From positions 1 through 64,000 of the forward strand of contig NZ_BBWU01000001.1 of assembly GCF_000974765.1 (NCBI RefSeq): a stretch of DNA of 64,000 bases. The letters are read 5' to 3'. The notes beneath the pieces are model-generated. The model ran no database searches. It had not been told where the DNA came from and saw only the letters and a list, made by a program, of their open reading frames with translations. Shown piece by piece: positions 46,663 through 55,633 of the stretch; the stretch's first letter is position 1, and each line of letters starts with the position of its first letter. The position numbers and the translations under genes are program-made. Source of the DNA: Sphingomonas changbaiensis NBRC 104936. GTDB taxonomy: Bacteria; Pseudomonadota; Alphaproteobacteria; Sphingomonadales; Sphingomonadaceae.

Positions 46663-49600
46663 GTACGGGTTCGAGCTCCTTCGGCGCCTCGGCCGCGCCT
46701 CCGCGGCGGTGGACGAAGTTGAAGACGGTGGGAACGAAGAAAAGCGTGGCGACCGTCGCGACGACGAGGCCGCCGATCACCGCCCGGCCCAGCGGCGCGT
46801 TCTGCTCGCCGCCTTCGCCGAGGCCCAGCGCCATCGGCAGCATGCCGATGATCATCGCCAGCGCCGTCATCAGCACCGGGCGGAAGCGGACAAGGCCGGC
46901 TTCCAGTGCCGCCTTGGTCGAATCGCCGAGTTCGGCAAGCCGCTCGCGCGCGAAGCTGACGACCAGGATGGAGTTCGCCGTCGCCACGCCCATGCACATG
47001 ATCGCGCCGGTGAGCGCAGGCACCGACAGGGTCGTCCCGGTCGCGAACAGCGTCCAGACGATCCCGGCAAGTGCGGCGGGAAGGGCGGTGATGATCACGA
47101 ACGGATCGAGCCAGCTCTGGAAGTTCACGACGATCAGCAGATAGATCAGCACGATCGCGCCGATCAGGCCGAAGGCGAGACCCGAAAAGGCGGCGTTCAT
47201 TGTCTGATACTGGCCGCGCATCGTGACGGTCACGCCCTTGGGCTGCTCCTTCTTCAGCGCATTGATTGCGCGCTGCACGTCTGCCGAAACGGCGCCCAGG
47301 TCACGGCCCGCAGGCGCCGCGAAGATGTCGACGACGGGCTGCACGTCATAATGGCTGACGACCGGCAGCGTGCTGCTGCGGCTGACCTTGGCGATGCCGC
47401 CCAGCGTCTGTGTAGCGGAGCCATCTCCGCCGGAAATCGGGATCCCTTGCAGCGCCGACATCGATCCGACACGATATTCCGGCGTTTGCGTCACGACCGA
47501 ATAGGACACGCCGTTTTCCGGATTGAGGTAATAGACAGGCTCCGTCGTGCCGGTGCCGGCCAGCGATGTGGCGAGGCTGGACGTGACGTCCTTTTCAGTG
47601 AGCCCGTACTGGCTGATGCGCGAACGATCGATGTCGACATTCAGCTGCGGCGCGCGCGCCGGCTGCTGGATGCGCGCATCGGCGAGGCCGGGGATCGTGC
47701 GGATGCGGCGCAGCAACTTTTCGGCAAAGGCAGCGCTCTCTTCCAGTTTGCGCCCGCTGATCTGGACGTCGATCGGCGCCGGCGCGCCGAAGTTCAGGAT
47801 CTGGCTAGTGATGTCGGCCGGCAGGAAGGAAAAGGTCGTGCCGGGGAAGCTGCGCGGCAGCTCGCGCCTCAGCTTCGCGACATATTCGTCTGTGGGGCGA
47901 TGGCCTTTGGTGAGCGCGATCAGGATATCGCCGTCCTGCGGGCCGATCGTGCCGGTGTTGTTGTAGGTCGTATTGATGGAGCTGACCGGCAGGCCGATAT
48001 TGTCGGCGACTGAGAGCAGGTCGCCGGGCGGGATGATCTCGCGGATGCGGCGCTGGATACGGTCGAACTGGGCCGCGGTGTCCTCGACGCGCGACCCGAC
48101 CGGCGCGCGGACATGGATCATGATCTGGCCGGAATCGACGTCCGGGAAGAAGTTGCGCCCAAGGAACGGCAGCAGCGCGAACGATACCAGCACCAGGCCC
48201 ATGAAGCCCAGCATGAACGGCTTGCGCCGGGCAAGCGCCTCGCCGAGCAGCGCCGCATAGGTGTGACGGACACGCTCGAAGCGCGCCTCGAACCCGCGCT
48301 GGAACCGCACCAGCGGATTGCGCGAACCGGGCGATCCGGCCGCGTGCACGTCCTCGCCCGGCGCATGCGGCTTCAGCATGTACATGGCCATGGTCGGCAC
48401 CAGCGTGCGCGACAGCACGAACGACGCGATCATCGCGAACACGACCGCCAGCGCCATCGGCACGAACAGGAAACCTGCGACCCCGGGCAAGAAGAACATC
48501 GGCACGAACACGATGCAGATGCAGAGCAGGGAGACGAACGCCGGCGTCACGATCTGCGCGGCGCCGTCGGTGATCGCCTGGATGACGCCTTTGCCCTGCT
48601 CGAGGTGCCAATTGATGTTCTCGATCGTGACCGTCGCGTCGTCGACCAGGATGCCGACGGCGAGTGCGAGACCGCCCAGCGTCATCACGTTGAAGGTCTG
48701 CCCGGTCGCCGCCAGGCCCGCGATGGCTGCGAGGATAGAGAGCGGGATCGATAGCGCGATGATGACCGTCGAGCGCCATGAGCCGAGGAACAACAGGATC
48801 ATCAGCGAAGTCAGCGCCGCAGCGATCACGCCTTCGTGGACGACGCCGCTGACCGCCGCCCGCACGAACAGCGACTGGTCGCCGACCGGCACGATCTTCA
48901 GCGCGTGCGGCAGCCCCTCCATGATCTTCGGTAATTTGTCCTTCACGCCCTGAACGATCGACAGCGTCGACGTCGCGCCGTTCTTCAGGATCGTGATCAG
49001 CACCGAGCGGTTGCCGTCGACATGGACGATGTTGGTCTGGGGCGCACTGCCGTCCCGGACGTGCGCCACGTCGCGCAGGTAGATGGTCGCGCCGTTCACG
49101 ACCTTGACCGGCAGGTTGTTCAGCTCTTCGACCGAGGCCGGCGCGTTGTTGAGCTTCACGGCGTACTGATAGCTGCCGATCTTCACGGAGCCGGCGGGAT
49201 TGATCTGGTTCTGCGCGCCGATCGCAGCGGTCACGTCGGGCGCGGCCAGCCCCTTGGATTGAAGCGCGGCGGAATCGAGATCGACCTGGATCTGCCGCTG
49301 CTTGCCGCCATAGGGCGCCGGCATCGCGATGCCCGGCACCGAGATCAGCTGGATCCGCACCTGGTTCATCGCGAGATCGTTCAATTGCTGCTCGGTCATC
49401 CCCTGTCCGGAGAGCGCCAGCTGCATGATCGGCACGGTCGATGCGTTGTAGTTCAGGATCAGCGGCGGCGTCGCGCCCGGCGGCATCTGCCGCAGCACCG
49501 TCTGGGATACGGACGTGACCTGGGCCGTCGCCGTGCGGATATCGGCCCAGGGCTGAAGAAAGACCTTCACCACGGCGATGCCTTCGAGCGACTGACTCTC

Positions 49601-49846
49601 GACATGCTCGATATCGTTGACGGTAGTGGTGAGGGTGCGTTCGAACGGTGTGATGATCCGGCTAGACATCTCGGCAGGCGGCAGGCCGCCATATTTCCAG
49701 GCCGTGGCGATCACCGGCACCGGAATGTCGGGGAAGATGTCGACCGGCGTCCGGATCGCGGCCAGCACGCCGACGATCGCGATCAGCAAGGCCATCACGA
49801 TGAAGGTAAGCGGGCGCCGCAGCGCTACGCCGACAATGCCGATCAT
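46655..49846 (-). CDS. RND efflux permease (AcrB/HAE1-like)
   Basis: A 1063-residue permease with about 12 transmembrane segments. Motifs include PVDIFPDIPVPVIATAWKYG, TLGGLALAVGILVDDATVTI and NFFPDVDSGQIMIHVRAPVG, all typical for the RND family. The substrate is unknown; the FPDIPVPVI-type loop is of the HAE1 or multidrug kind rather than the heavy-metal kind. It is first of the five minus-strand genes in a row: permease, adaptor, outer-membrane factor, propeller protein, peptidase. Confidence 0.92.
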   Translation of the reverse strand: MIGIVGVALRRPLTFIVMALLIAIVGVLAAIRTPVDIFPDIPVPVIATAWKYGGLPPAEMSSRIITPFERTLTTTVNDIEHVESQSLEGIAVVKVFLQPWADIRTATAQVTSVSQTVLRQMPPGATPPLILNYNASTVPIMQLALSGQGMTEQQLNDLAMNQVRIQLISVPGIAMPAPYGGKQRQIQVDLDSAALQSKGLAAPDVTAAIGAQNQINPAGSVKIGSYQYAVKLNNAPASVEELNNLPVKVVNGATIYLRDVAHVRDGSAPQTNIVHVDGNRSVLITILKNGATSTLSIVQGVKDKLPKIMEGLPHALKIVPVGDQSLFVRAAVSGVVHEGVIAAALTSLMILLFLGSWRSTVIIALSIPLSILAAIAGLAATGQTFNVMTLGGLALAVGILVDDATVTIENINWHLEQGKGVIQAITDGAAQIVTPAFVSLLCICIVFVPMFFLPGVAGFLFVPMALAVVFAMIASFVLSRTLVPTMAMYMLKPHAPGEDVHAAGSPGSRNPLVRFQRGFEARFERVRHTYAALLGEALARRKPFMLGFMGLVLVSFALLPFLGRNFFPDVDSGQIMIHVRAPVGSRVEDTAAQFDRIQRRIREIIPPGDLLSVADNIGLPVSSINTTYNNTGTIGPQDGDILIALTKGHRPTDEYVAKLRRELPRSFPGTTFSFLPADITSQILNFGAPAPIDVQISGRKLEESAAFAEKLLRRIRTIPGLADARIQQPARAPQLNVDIDRSRISQYGLTEKDVTSSLATSLAGTGTTEPVYYLNPENGVSYSVVTQTPEYRVGSMSALQGIPISGGDGSATQTLGGIAKVSRSSTLPVVSHYDVQPVVDIFAAPAGRDLGAVSADVQRAINALKKEQPKGVTVTMRGQYQTMNAAFSGLAFGLIGAIVLIYLLIVVNFQSWLDPFVIITALPAALAGIVWTLFATGTTLSVPALTGAIMCMGVATANSILVVSFARERLAELGDSTKAALEAGLVRFRPVLMTALAMIIGMLPMALGLGEGGEQNAPLGRAVIGGLVVATVATLFFVPTVFNFVHRRGGAAEAPKELEPVHA

Positions 49847-49993
49847 GCACGACTCCGGACCGAACCGTGGCCGCCCCACCGGACGGTTCGCCCAAATGAC
49901 CGATGACCGAAGTCGAGCACCCCCTGCCCGAATCTTGGTCGCGGCGCTCTTGCCCGATTTATTTCATGAAGTCCAACACCTAACCGCGAACGA

Positions 49994-51586
49994 TCAGAGC
50001 GAACGGATTGGCTGAACCTCGTCCGGCGTCGGCAGGGAAAGCGGTGCCGGAAAATGGCCGTGCACACCGGCGCCGCCGCCGACGTGGCGGTCGCGATAGG
50101 CGAGCAGGTCGTCGAGCGGCATCGGCATGCCGATCTCGTATCCCTGCAGCAGGTCGCAGCCCAGCAGCTGGAGCAGCCGGACCTGCCAGTCGCTCTCCAC
50201 GCCTTCGATGACGACCCGCATGTCGAGGCTGTGGCCGAAATCGATCATCGAGCGGATGATCTGGTTGGTCTTACGGCGGTCGCCGACGTTGCGCAGGAAA
50301 GATTTGTCCAGCTTCAGGCCGTCGAGTTCGAAATACTGAAGATAGCTGAGCGACGAATAGCCGGTGCCGAAATCGTCGAGGAACACCTTGATGCCCAGTT
50401 CGCGCAGGCGGTCGACCGACTGCCGGGCGGCATCGAGGTTTTCGATGAGCACGCTTTCGGTGATCTCGATGCTCAGCAGTTCGGGGCGCACCCGCGCGAG
50501 CAGCAATTTGTCCATTAGCCGGGAAACGAACTCCGGCTTGCGGAAATAGACCGGCGAGATGTTCACCGCGATCGGCGAGGACTTCAGCTTCGCGATCGCG
50601 GCCAGCGCGGTTTCGATCGTCCAGTCGGTCAGCGCGTTGATCTGGCCGCTCGCTTCGGCGGTCGAGATCAGCGCCGCCGGCGTCACGTCGCGCAACGCCG
50701 GCGCCTGTGAGCGGAGCAGCGCTTCCGCGCTGCTGAACGCGCCGGTGCGCGCGTCGATCAGCGGCTGGTAATGGAGCGAGAACAAATTCTCGAGCATCGC
50801 CTTGCCAAGCTCGATCCGCACCGAGCTCTCGCGCGTCTGATGGCGATCCAGCGCATCGTCGAACAGCCTGTAGCGCCCGCCCGGCGAGCCCTTGGCCGCG
50901 TACATGGCGAGGTCGGCGCGGCGCAGCAGCTCGCGGGGGTTGAAGCGCGTCGGATCGCCAAGCGCGAGCCCGACGGACGCGCCGATCTCCACCTGATGGC
51001 CGTCGATCAGGTAGGGCGCGCCCACCGCTTCGACGATCGCGGCCCCGTATTGCTCGGCACGCCTGTCGGCGCTCCACGCGATCACCGAAGCAAATTCGTC
51101 GCCGCCCAGCCGCGCGAGCGCGATCGTCTGTCCGACCGCTTCCGACGCGCGCTGCGCCACCTGTTTCAGCAGGTCGTCGCCGGCCTTGTGGCCGAGCGTG
51201 TCGTTGACGTCCTTGAACCGATCTAGGTCGAAGAACAGCAGGATCAGCATTTCATGCTCGGCGACCCGGGGATCGTCCAGCACCGCGTCGAAAGCGGACC
51301 TGTTCATCAGGCCAGTCAGCTGATCGACGTGCAGCAGTTCGCGCAGACTTCCGTTGGTCTCATTGAGCGCGCGCATCTGCACGCGGGCCCGCGCGCCCGC
51401 CGCCGCCATGCCGGCCAGGCCCGCCGCTGAACCAAGGCCGGCGGCGACCGCGAGCCCCGACAGGCCGAGCATGTGGACACGGTCCAGGATCAGCGCCACG
51501 ACCGACAAGGCCATGGCAGCAAGCGACAAGCTGCTGCGGATGTGGGGCAGCCGGGCTTCCGTCGTCTGCAAGAATGTCTTGCTCAT
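49994..51586 (-). CDS. GGDEF-EAL domain protein with TM N-terminus
   Basis: A 530-residue protein. The N-terminal hydrophobic segment (LSLAAMALSVVALILDRVHM, LGLSGLAVAAGLGSAAGLAG) suggests two membrane helices. The cyclase domain has LFFDLDRFKDVNDTLGHKAG and ALARLGGDEFASVIAW with an intact GGDEF. The EAL domain has EALLR, IAVNISPVYFR, SIEITESVLI, LDDFGTGYSSLSYL and VVIEGVES, all intact. It may make and/or degrade cyclic di-GMP; the active residues do not decide the balance. It lies beside kinases and receivers, so it may be part of that signalling system. Confidence 0.92.
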   Translation of the reverse strand: MSKTFLQTTEARLPHIRSSLSLAAMALSVVALILDRVHMLGLSGLAVAAGLGSAAGLAGMAAAGARARVQMRALNETNGSLRELLHVDQLTGLMNRSAFDAVLDDPRVAEHEMLILLFFDLDRFKDVNDTLGHKAGDDLLKQVAQRASEAVGQTIALARLGGDEFASVIAWSADRRAEQYGAAIVEAVGAPYLIDGHQVEIGASVGLALGDPTRFNPRELLRRADLAMYAAKGSPGGRYRLFDDALDRHQTRESSVRIELGKAMLENLFSLHYQPLIDARTGAFSSAEALLRSQAPALRDVTPAALISTAEASGQINALTDWTIETALAAIAKLKSSPIAVNISPVYFRKPEFVSRLMDKLLLARVRPELLSIEITESVLIENLDAARQSVDRLRELGIKVFLDDFGTGYSSLSYLQYFELDGLKLDKSFLRNVGDRRKTNQIIRSMIDFGHSLDMRVVIEGVESDWQVRLLQLLGCDLLQGYEIGMPMPLDDLLAYRDRHVGGGAGVHGHFPAPLSLPTPDEVQPIRSL

Positions 51587-51596
51587 GCTCGGCGGC

Positions 51597-52115
51597 TCAC
51601 CCCTTCGTCGCCGACTGGGGATCGTCGCGGTCGCGGGCGATCGCGATGAACATCTGACGGGTCTGCTCGCCCAGCTTGCGTTCGGCGTGCAGTTTTTCGA
51701 CCGTCAGCGTGTCGATCGCCTCGCGCTGGTCCAGGTGAACGGACATGCGAGCGCGCAGGATCGCAAGGCTGATCGGCTTCAGCATATAGTCGTTGGCGCC
51801 CTCGTTGATCGCGGTGACCACTGACATTTCCTCGCCCATCGCGGTGCACATGATCACCGGAAGGCGCGTCTTGGGATGGGTTTCGCGGATCGCGCGCAGC
51901 GTCTCGAGGCCCGAAAAGCCGGGCATCATCCAGTCCAGCAGCACGATGTCGGGCGTGCGGCGCGAGATCAGCGACAGCGCCTCGCGCCCGCTTTCCGCGT
52001 GGACGGTCGCATAGCCGCTCGACTTCAGCGCACGGTCCAGCAGCACACGGTTGTCCTCAACGTCGTCGACGATCAGGACGACCTTCTGCACCGGGATTGA
52101 AGCAGGGGCGTTCAC
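51597..52115 (-). CDS. Response regulator receiver protein
   Basis: A 172-residue protein. The receiver shows VVLIVDDVEDNRVLLDRALK, the Asp in DIVLLDWMMPGFSGL, and a Thr/Lys set in VIMCTAMG and YMLKPISLAI. A short charged helix follows (VHLDQREAIDTLTVEKLHAE). No DNA-binding domain is seen, so it is probably a phosphorelay or diffusible signalling component. The start overlaps the hybrid-kinase stop as ATGA, so they are translated together. Confidence 0.92.
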   Translation of the reverse strand: MNAPASIPVQKVVLIVDDVEDNRVLLDRALKSSGYATVHAESGREALSLISRRTPDIVLLDWMMPGFSGLETLRAIRETHPKTRLPVIMCTAMGEEMSVVTAINEGANDYMLKPISLAILRARMSVHLDQREAIDTLTVEKLHAERKLGEQTRQMFIAIARDRDDPQSATKG

Positions 52116-54022
52116 AGCACCAACTCCTTCAACGATTGAGCAATTTCGCGGGGCGTCGAGGCCGCCTTCGGAAAGAAGCGATGGCCGGCCGCGGCCAGGC
52201 GGCGATGTTCCTCGATCGTGATGTCGCAGCCCGACACGACGATCAGCGGCACGTCGCGAAGCTCTTCCGTGGCCGACAGCCGGTCCAGAACTTCAAATCC
52301 GTTCATGACCGGCATGGCCAGGTCCAGCACGATCGCATCGGGCCGCATTTCGGCCGCCATTGCCAGGCCTTCGGCGCCGTCGGCCGCGCGCCGCGCCGAA
52401 AAGCCGACCTGGGCGACGCTGCGCGCGAGCAGGTCGGCGGAATCATCGTCGTCGTCGATTACCAGGACTTCGCCGGTCGCGCGCAGGCGATAGACGTCGA
52501 GCACGCTGCGCAATTGCTGCGCGGTGATCGGCTTGCGAAGATAGTCGGTCGCGCCTGCTCGCAAACCGCGCGCCCGGTCATCTTCAACGGTGATCAGGAT
52601 GGTCGGGATATGGCCGATGTCCGGATCGGCGCGGAGCTGCTCCAGCACCTGATAGCCGGACGCCCCCGGCAGCAGGACGTCGAGCAGGATGAAATCCGGC
52701 CTGTGCGTGCGCGCAAGCTCCAGCACGTTGTCGGCACCATTGGTGAAGACGACATTGTATCCCATCCGCACCAGCCAGCGCTGCATCAGCTCGACCGTCG
52801 CTTCGTCGTCGTCGACGACCAGCGCGGTGTGTTCGGCGCTCGGCGTCTTGACCAGCATTCCGACCGACTCGCTCGATTTTTCGCCGGCTGCGGCGGTCCG
52901 GCTGGCGGAATCGCCCAGCGGCAGGAGCATGCGGAACGTCGATCCTTCGCCCACGACACTTTCCACCGTGCAGTTGCCATCCATAAGTCCTGCCAATCTC
53001 TGCACAATCGAAAGACCAAGCCCGGCGCCGCTGAACTGCCGCGTCGCGCTGCCGTCCAGCTGACGAAACGCGTCGAAAAGGCCGCCGATGTTTTCCGGCG
53101 CGATGCCGATCCCGGTGTCGCTGACCGCGAACTCGATCCACGACGAACCGCCGCGCTCCAACGGAGAAATCCGAAGAGCGACGGAGCCATCGCGCGTGAA
53201 TTTGAAAGCATTGCCAATCAGGTTGATCAGGCAACGCCGCAATTTCGCGGCATCGCCGATCATGATGCTGATGCCAGGGTCGACCGTCAGCTCGAAGCGA
53301 TTGCCGTTCGGCGGATCGCCGGCCCCGCAGGCGCTCGCGACGGCGGCGGCAAGCGCCTGCACGTCGATCGCGACCCGCTCGATCGTCATCCGCCCGGCGT
53401 CGATCTTCGACAGGTCCAGAATGTCGTTGATCAGCGCGAGCAGCGTGCGGCCGGCCTGCTGAATCCGGTCCAGGTCCGCCATCGCGGCGCTTTCGCCCGC
53501 TTCGCTCGCATCTTCGTGGAGCAGCATCGCGTAGCCGAGGATGGCGTTCAGTGGCGTGCGCAGCTCGTGGCTCATCTTCGCGAGGAATTGGGACTTGGCG
53601 AGATTCTGGTGATTGGCCTGCTCACGCGCGCGTTCGAGCTCGTCGATCATGGTGCGCGAACGGCGCATGATCTCGCGAATCCGGCGGCGCAGCAGCTTCA
53701 CGTCGCCCTCGATCTGCGGCCGGGTCATCGCCTGGCCACGCCGCCAGCGGAAGCTTTCAAGATCCTGGCCATCGAGCTGGTCCAGCAGCAGCTCGACCGG
53801 CTCGACGGCAAGCCGCGCAATTGCGCCAGACAGAATCCAGCATGCAACCGCGGCCGTCAGGATGCCCGACGAAAGCGCCGCGAGCGCGCCGAATTCGCTG
53901 GCCAATGCGGTCACGACGACCACGACCAGCGCCGCCGCCAGCATCGGCCCGGCGATCGAACGCCGGGCGGCGCCGAACAGCCGCGGGCGCGCCTTCAGGT
54001 CGTCGAGTGCCTCAAGATTCAT
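52112..54022 (-). CDS. Hybrid histidine kinase with two C-terminal receivers
   Basis: A 636-residue protein. Two N-terminal membrane segments (AGPMLAAALVVVVVTALASE, SSGILTAAVACWILSGAIAR) lead to a coiled linker, a HisKA with FLAKMSHELRTPLNAILGYA, an HATPase with LINLIGNAFKFTRDGS and AGLGLSIVQRLAGLMDG, and two receivers (TALVVDDDEATVELMQRWLV and VLVIDDDDDSADLLARSVAQ) with ILLDVLLPGASGY and VLDLAMPVMNGF. There is no large sensor domain, so it may be driven by the other kinases or the membrane state. It precedes the response regulator gene in the same operon. Confidence 0.92.
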   Translation of the reverse strand: MNLEALDDLKARPRLFGAARRSIAGPMLAAALVVVVVTALASEFGALAALSSGILTAAVACWILSGAIARLAVEPVELLLDQLDGQDLESFRWRRGQAMTRPQIEGDVKLLRRRIREIMRRSRTMIDELERAREQANHQNLAKSQFLAKMSHELRTPLNAILGYAMLLHEDASEAGESAAMADLDRIQQAGRTLLALINDILDLSKIDAGRMTIERVAIDVQALAAAVASACGAGDPPNGNRFELTVDPGISIMIGDAAKLRRCLINLIGNAFKFTRDGSVALRISPLERGGSSWIEFAVSDTGIGIAPENIGGLFDAFRQLDGSATRQFSGAGLGLSIVQRLAGLMDGNCTVESVVGEGSTFRMLLPLGDSASRTAAAGEKSSESVGMLVKTPSAEHTALVVDDDEATVELMQRWLVRMGYNVVFTNGADNVLELARTHRPDFILLDVLLPGASGYQVLEQLRADPDIGHIPTILITVEDDRARGLRAGATDYLRKPITAQQLRSVLDVYRLRATGEVLVIDDDDDSADLLARSVAQVGFSARRAADGAEGLAMAAEMRPDAIVLDLAMPVMNGFEVLDRLSATEELRDVPLIVVSGCDITIEEHRRLAAAGHRFFPKAASTPREIAQSLKELVL

Positions 54023-54049
54023 GACAGGCGTCCGCTATGCTCTGCGACA

Positions 54050-55468
54050 TCACGCCGCCTCCCCCGCGGCGGGCGGGGCCGAAGGCGTGGCATCGCTCTC
54101 GGCGCGCCGGGATGCAACGATCGGAATCTGGATGGTGAAGCTGGTGCCGACGCCGCGTTCGGAGCGCACGTCGATGGTGCCGCCCATCATCTGGCAGAAG
54201 CGCTTGGTGAGCGCGAGGCCGAGGCCGGTGCCGCCGAATTTGCTGACCGTATCGTTCTCGGCCTGGCTGAAATCCTCGAAAATCCGGCGCAGGCCTTCCT
54301 CGCTCATGCCGATGCCGTTGTCGGTCACTTCGAGCGACATGAAATCGCGGCGGCCGCTGGACCGGCGGAGCACGGTCAGCATGATCGTGCCCTTGGTGGT
54401 GAACTTGGCGGCATTGCTCAGCAGGTTGAGCAGTGACTGACGCACCTTCAGCGCGTCCAGATCGATCGTGCCCAGATCCTCCGGCATGTTGACGATCATG
54501 CGGTTGTCCCGCTTCATGACCAGCGGAGAGGCGGTCGCGATCACTTCGTTGATCAGCGACGTGACGTTCACAGGCTCGGTGGAAAGCTCCAGCCGGTTCG
54601 CCTCGATCGACGACAGGTCCAGCACATTGTTGACGAGCGCCAGAAGATGCCGGCCCGCCGCGTGAATGCGGTCGAGGTCCTGCATCTTGCGGCTCGCGTC
54701 GGCCTGGTCCTGGAATGTTTCGCGCAGCATTTCGGCATAGCCGATGACCGCGTTGAGCGGCGTCCGCAGCTCATGGCTCATCTTGGCCAGAAAGATCGAC
54801 TTGCGTTTGCTCGCCAGCTCGGCCGCTTCCATCGCCTCGCGCACGAGCTGGAGCTTGCCGCGCTGATCGATCGTCTCCTGCTCAAGGCTGAGACTGATGC
54901 GCATGACCGTTTCGTAGTACAGCGCCAGGATCGTCATGTAAGCGAGGGCTGCGAGGATGGAGAACGTGTTCGCCAGCTGCAGGTCTTGCGCCGACAGCAG
55001 GCTCGGGAACTGGCCGTAGAAGATGCGGGTGCCGATGAACACGCCGATCTGCAGCGCGATGCCGGTCAGGACCAGCTTGATCGATTCCGACAGGTAGAAG
55101 AAGCCCAGCACCATCGCGATCAGGAACCAGGGCAGCAGCGGCGAGCTGATTCCCCCGAAGGAGAATGACCCGAACAGGCTGAGCCCGACCAGCATCTGCA
55201 CGCTGGTCATCGCCGGCAGGCGCATGCTCCCGCACGCGCGCAGCAGGAAAGGAATGCCGAAGAATCCGGCGACCATTCCTTCGGTCACCCAGAATTGCCA
55301 GGTCGCGCCGGCGGCGGTGCGCGCAAGGAAGAAGGTCACGCTGTGGCCCATCAGCGGGCCCGCGAGGTGCAGCATCACGAAGGTGCGCGCCATCAAGCGA
55401 TCGGAGTCGCTTTCCAGCATCGCCGCCGGGATGAACCAGTCAATGATGCGGTAGATTGGCTTATGCAT
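54050..55468 (-). CDS. Multi-TM sensor histidine kinase (twin A)
   Basis: A 472-residue protein. The N-terminal half has about six hydrophobic segments, including GPLMGHSVTFFLARTAAGAT, WVTEGMVAGFFGIPFLLRAC and FSFGGISSPLLPWFLIAMVL. The kinase core is complete: IFLAKMSHELRTPLNAVIGY, RQSLLNLLSNAAKFTTKG, LEVTDNGIGMSEEGLRRIF and FGGTGLGLALTKRFCQMMGG. The FGGxSSPxLPW loop is shared with the divergent neighbour (twin B), so they are paralogues. ATG at 55468 follows AGGGGCC; an earlier in-frame codon at 55543 is less likely. No receiver domain is fused. Confidence 0.9.
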   Translation of the reverse strand: MHKPIYRIIDWFIPAAMLESDSDRLMARTFVMLHLAGPLMGHSVTFFLARTAAGATWQFWVTEGMVAGFFGIPFLLRACGSMRLPAMTSVQMLVGLSLFGSFSFGGISSPLLPWFLIAMVLGFFYLSESIKLVLTGIALQIGVFIGTRIFYGQFPSLLSAQDLQLANTFSILAALAYMTILALYYETVMRISLSLEQETIDQRGKLQLVREAMEAAELASKRKSIFLAKMSHELRTPLNAVIGYAEMLRETFQDQADASRKMQDLDRIHAAGRHLLALVNNVLDLSSIEANRLELSTEPVNVTSLINEVIATASPLVMKRDNRMIVNMPEDLGTIDLDALKVRQSLLNLLSNAAKFTTKGTIMLTVLRRSSGRRDFMSLEVTDNGIGMSEEGLRRIFEDFSQAENDTVSKFGGTGLGLALTKRFCQMMGGTIDVRSERGVGTSFTIQIPIVASRRAESDATPSAPPAAGEAA

Positions 55469-55633
55469 CGAAGGCCCCTGAGGATCGGGGCAGCGATAGA
55501 GGGAGATGCTTAAGAAACAGCGAATGACGCGCTTAACGCGCATTTAAGGGCTTTGCCCCTATCGGATGCCAAACGGGCGGTTGACCTTCTTTCCGACGGT
55601 CTGCCCGCGGTTCGATCGGAACAGGCACGGCAG

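Noticed and set aside
49022-49906. Long His/Asp/Arg-rich plus-strand frame opposite the RND permease
   Set aside because: It is the antisense shadow of the permease gene, with composition typical for such frames in GC-rich DNA.
52097-54436. 779-residue plus-strand frame opposite the hybrid kinase
   Set aside because: It lies fully antisense to two well-supported kinase genes and has no recognisable domain.
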